A model generated the notes under the pieces. That model was given only the letters and a program-made list of their open reading frames with translations, ran no database searches and was not told the origin of the DNA. From NCBI GenBank assembly GCA_935421135.1, contig OW285194.1, positions 13,849,376 through 13,913,375 on the forward strand: a stretch of 64,000 nucleotides of DNA. The letters are read 5' to 3'. Position numbers and translations under genes: made by a program. The stretch comes from Bugulina stolonifera. Lineage: Eukaryota > Bryozoa > Gymnolaemata > Cheilostomatida > Bugulidae. This document shows, piece after piece, positions 61,001 through 64,000 of this stretch. How positions within the stretch are numbered: position 1 is the first letter of the stretch; every line of letters begins with the position of its first letter.

Positions 61001-63883
61001 AACCACTTTAGCTTAGTCATCATTTACTATATATATTACAACAAACCTGCATATAAAGTTGTCATATTGCCACCGCGTATATAGATACTGTCGACTAAAT
61101 ATATGCCAAACACAAACTAGCACTACCAAGCACCTGCTACTCAGTTGTCAGAGATACGAAAAGCAACACACCTGCAGCTACCACTCTCAATGGTACATAG
61201 TAAATGAATAACCTATGCTGATGCCGCCTGATGCAGTGATACAAGTTGACAGAGCTAATGGCATATAATTGCTTATTATGAAATATATATAATAATAATA
61301 GGGATTAATAGCTGAGTATATGAATATATTAATGGATAAATCCTATTATGCTCATATATAGAAAGTGTGCGACAGCAGGTCAGCACACTATCATATTATT
61401 ATAGAACTACTTTCCCATGGCAAACTGTAATTATATGTTACAATGAACTAACTTACTGCAGAGTAGATAACCTCACTAACTGTATAAACAAAGTCAATAA
61501 CTCAACAATCCTGTGATCGTAAGGGGTTAAAGGTCGTTTTCTTTGTATAGATTCAAAAGTTGAATGTCAAAAACCGGAAGGAAAGGAGTAAGAGTCAAAA
61601 TTGAACCTGTTTCACACACAAACTGGTTAATTGATACAATAAATCACGCCATTTTGATTTAAAATACTGAATTATCATACCAATTTTCATCCCAGAGAAT
61701 ACAGAGAAGACAACTGCTCATGGTGTGTAAGGCCAGTCAAATACATCACAAAGTCATCTCAAAACGTTCTTCCAGCACTTAGAGTTTTTCTTGTATTGGA
61801 ACCCAAAATAAATAAACCGCTATGACACCAGACACTGTCAGCAACATATCACACAACTCACTAGCTTATCTGAACGGTGGGTTAGTCATGAGGTAGCAGG
61901 TAATACTTACGAGGCGGTGGGTAATACTTACGGGATGGCAGGTAGTCTTTCCCGAGTATCTGAGTTATCTTCAGTCTTTCCTTTCTCAGTCTATCCAGCT
62001 CATCAAGGTCAACATCTGTCTGTTCGTCCCTGACAGTGGAGCTAGAGACACTCATTGCAGGGGAGGCAATAGACCTATAAAGTAAATATTATATAACATA
62101 ATCTATGTACTAGAAACTAAATATTAAGTGAATCACAATGTGTAACTGCGTAGGTAATGAGCAACAGCGCAGGTAAATACAGTGAAACGGAATAACCGTA
62201 ATGACAGATTGCGAGTTAGATGTTTGATGAGTCACCCACAATGCATACTAAACAAACTACATATCACCATGTAGAATATCTGTTGTATGTATTGCATAGT
62301 CTTATAGATAACTAACCTCTCTAAAACATAATCTCTGCCAACGCCAGCGTTTCCTGCAGACCTAGAGGTTGTCTCCACTTCTAAAAGAGGATCTGAGGCT
62401 ATCATAAAATAAATGAGAATAAATTGCATAACATTTATTTAAAAAAAGAAAACGTAAACCGGATAAATATTTTTTCTTTGCTATTAACCTGACTCCAGAG
62501 CCTACATGTTGCGAGAGCTAATGGTTAGCTGACTGATTATAATAATCAGATTTCAAGGTCAAAGTCCTAGGGGTCAGTAGTAAGTATAAAGGCAATGTCT
62601 TCTGTTTGCTTTCACACTTAGCTAGACTATGAAACATACATGTACAGTGCATGGTAACGAGAAATAACACATCTCTGTGAGAGTTTGGCACCAGAGGTAA
62701 CAACAAACCTCGGCTTGCAGACGGAGTTTGAATTGAGGTGGGGGCAGCAACTCCATGCTGAGTTTGAGCTGAGGTGGGGGCAGTAACTCCATACTTTGCT
62801 AGGGTAGCATCCACAGATTTGAGCAGCTCCTGTATCTGAGCTTTTCTCGAAGATCTGTAAACAAAGAAGAACAGTAGAAATAATTATATATATTCACCAG
62901 CAGAGTATCACCTAGACAAGTACGTAGGTCATGCTGTGGAAATATTCTCATGACATATCTGCCAGTAGACCTATCAACTATCTACCTATTGACCCTTATA
63001 GATGTAAATACACATTCTATTTTAAGATAGCAGCTAGAGCGATAAGTCTTGTCTATTCTGTCACGACAGAACAATGGTTGCCAATATTAAACCATTACTA
63101 AGGCAAAAACAGCGGTTCCAATATTACATTTATGATAGGACATTCACTCAATGAATGATAACGTGCCCCACCATAAGATCTCAATGTTGATAAGACATTC
63201 TATATCCTATAAGTATCAGTTTTAAGCTGAGTTTTAAAGTTACAAGGTTAAAAATGAAACACTCAGTATCTGAAGGTCAACAGCTTCGGACAATATCGGT
63301 ATTGCTCTATTAACAATTAAACCCCTCCACTTGATAAACAAAACCGTATAGCTCAGCGATTTTCAGAGCAAAGCCATCACCGCATACCTTGGTCGAGACT
63401 TGGAACTGCTGACTGTACTATCTATAGTGTGACAGCTAGATCTACTGTCTCCAAGCTCCATCTCAGTAGTTGTCTCCCTTGTATCAGACAGTCGATACTC
63501 TGTGTCAGTCTCAAATGAGTATCCAGGCATCAGGGGTGCTGCCATAGAATCTAAGATGGCAGTAGAAGCTGCCTGGGGCCCTGTCATCAGCAGAAGATCA
63601 TCTGCAGGCATATGAAGAGAGTCCATAGATGTGGGTATTTCCAACTGAAGAGAAAGATCTTGGGACGAGAGTGGAGCTCCAGCTTCTGCAACAGTACTTG
63701 GTGTAATGGTGCCAGTAGCAGACATGGATGTGGCAACAGAGACAGGAAGTGCAGTGCTAGCCTCAGTTCCTTGACCTGACAACAACTCAAGCTTGGCCTT
63801 CCTCAGTTGTTCCGCTCTTTTGATAAGTCTGTCTATCTGGTCTAGTTCAACCTCCAGACAGGCAATGTTCGGATCCAGGGTAG
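55035..63883 (-). CDS. Large coiled-coil, Ser-rich protein, not recognised (5' partial)
   Basis: Minus-strand exons: 63388-63883, 62709-62854, 62317-62398, 61932-62074 (or from 61911), 60411-60529, 60022-60057, 58833-59128, 58034-58194, 57586-57726, 57152-57254, 56849-56920, 56454-56621, 56223-56285, 55035-55251. All phases agree and give at least 746 residues; the first exon lies beyond the right edge. In order: a helix (LDQIDRLIKRAEQLRKAKLE), a long Ser/Thr/Pro region, a 12-residue repeat (YGVTAPTSAQTQ, HGVAAPTSIQTP), a charged helix (LDELDRLRKERLKITQIL), a clear coiled coil (RTQQLEDSKKKIEQRIEQLE), Arg/Asp/Ser-rich DRxxSxxSLDR repeats, another helix (ARRQAEIEIFKIERERE), two related exons with KDDxAIExLRRxxER, a Cys cluster (CCYCKHTVNC) and a Ser/Tyr-rich basic tail. 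It looks like a cytoskeletal or centrosomal scaffold; that is inference. Confidence 0.85.
61909..61931 (-). promoter_or_regulatory. Tandem splice donors 21 nt apart
   Basis: In the coiled-coil gene the motif cgtaagtattacc occurs twice on the minus strand, giving donors after 61932 and after 61911. Both are strong and both leave phase 1, so the longer form only adds seven residues (KYYPPPR-like) to the protein. Confidence 0.7.
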
Positions 63884-64000
63884 CTGCAAAAGTGACAATG
63901 AAATTCACCATACTATATCTAAGGATTGATAACTCTAACTGAAGATATTGGATCACCATGAATAAAGAAATAGCTCACTATGAAATATAACTAGAACTCT

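Overview
The window is AT-rich nuclear DNA from an invertebrate animal. All genes but one are split by GT-AG introns, and AATAAA signals follow several of them. The sequence is crowded with short tandem repeats and small transposons, and many copies of the palindrome TACATGTA are scattered through it. Gene content (a cluster of secreted WAP-type proteins, an intronless rhodopsin-like receptor, kinesin light chain, a zyxin-family LIM protein, a coiled-coil protein) fits an early-branching or other invertebrate such as a sponge, but the species cannot be proved from the sequence.

Layout. 1-1939: 3' part of a WAP gene (+). 2.66-3.46 kb: 11-bp satellite. 6.55-7.54 kb: intronless class-A-like GPCR (+). 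8.94-9.02 kb: orphan, dead signal-peptide exon of the WAP family. 9.1-12.9 kb: microsatellites and small transposons. 13.3-14.3 and 17.2-18.7 kb: two complete WAP genes (+). 19-24.8 kb: repeat-rich, with two weak exon candidates. 24.9-26.8 kb: 23-bp satellite with higher-order structure. 27.4-27.9 kb: last two exons of an unrecognised gene (-). 28.0-29.3 kb: solo LTR next to a hAT-type element. 29.5-34.3 kb: fourth WAP gene (+), whose main intron holds a minisatellite broken by a hAT-type element that itself holds a smaller element, and a decayed mariner ending 13 nt before the next exon. 36.3-46.7 kb: kinesin light chain (-). 49.4-49.8 kb: LINE fragment (-). 50.8-53.0 kb: small three-LIM zyxin-family protein (+). 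55.0-63.9 kb to beyond the edge: a large coiled-coil, Ser-rich protein (-), 5' partial.

The most interesting points are the paired-module WAP family (a six-Cys exon always followed by an eight-Cys exon), two homologous same-length TPR exons in kinesin light chain that look like mutually exclusive exons, a 21-nt tandem splice-donor duplication in the coiled-coil gene, and transposon and satellite DNA lying right against WAP splice acceptors. Exon maps were made by reading splice sites and phases by eye; every multi-exon model closes in frame, but none is backed by transcripts here.
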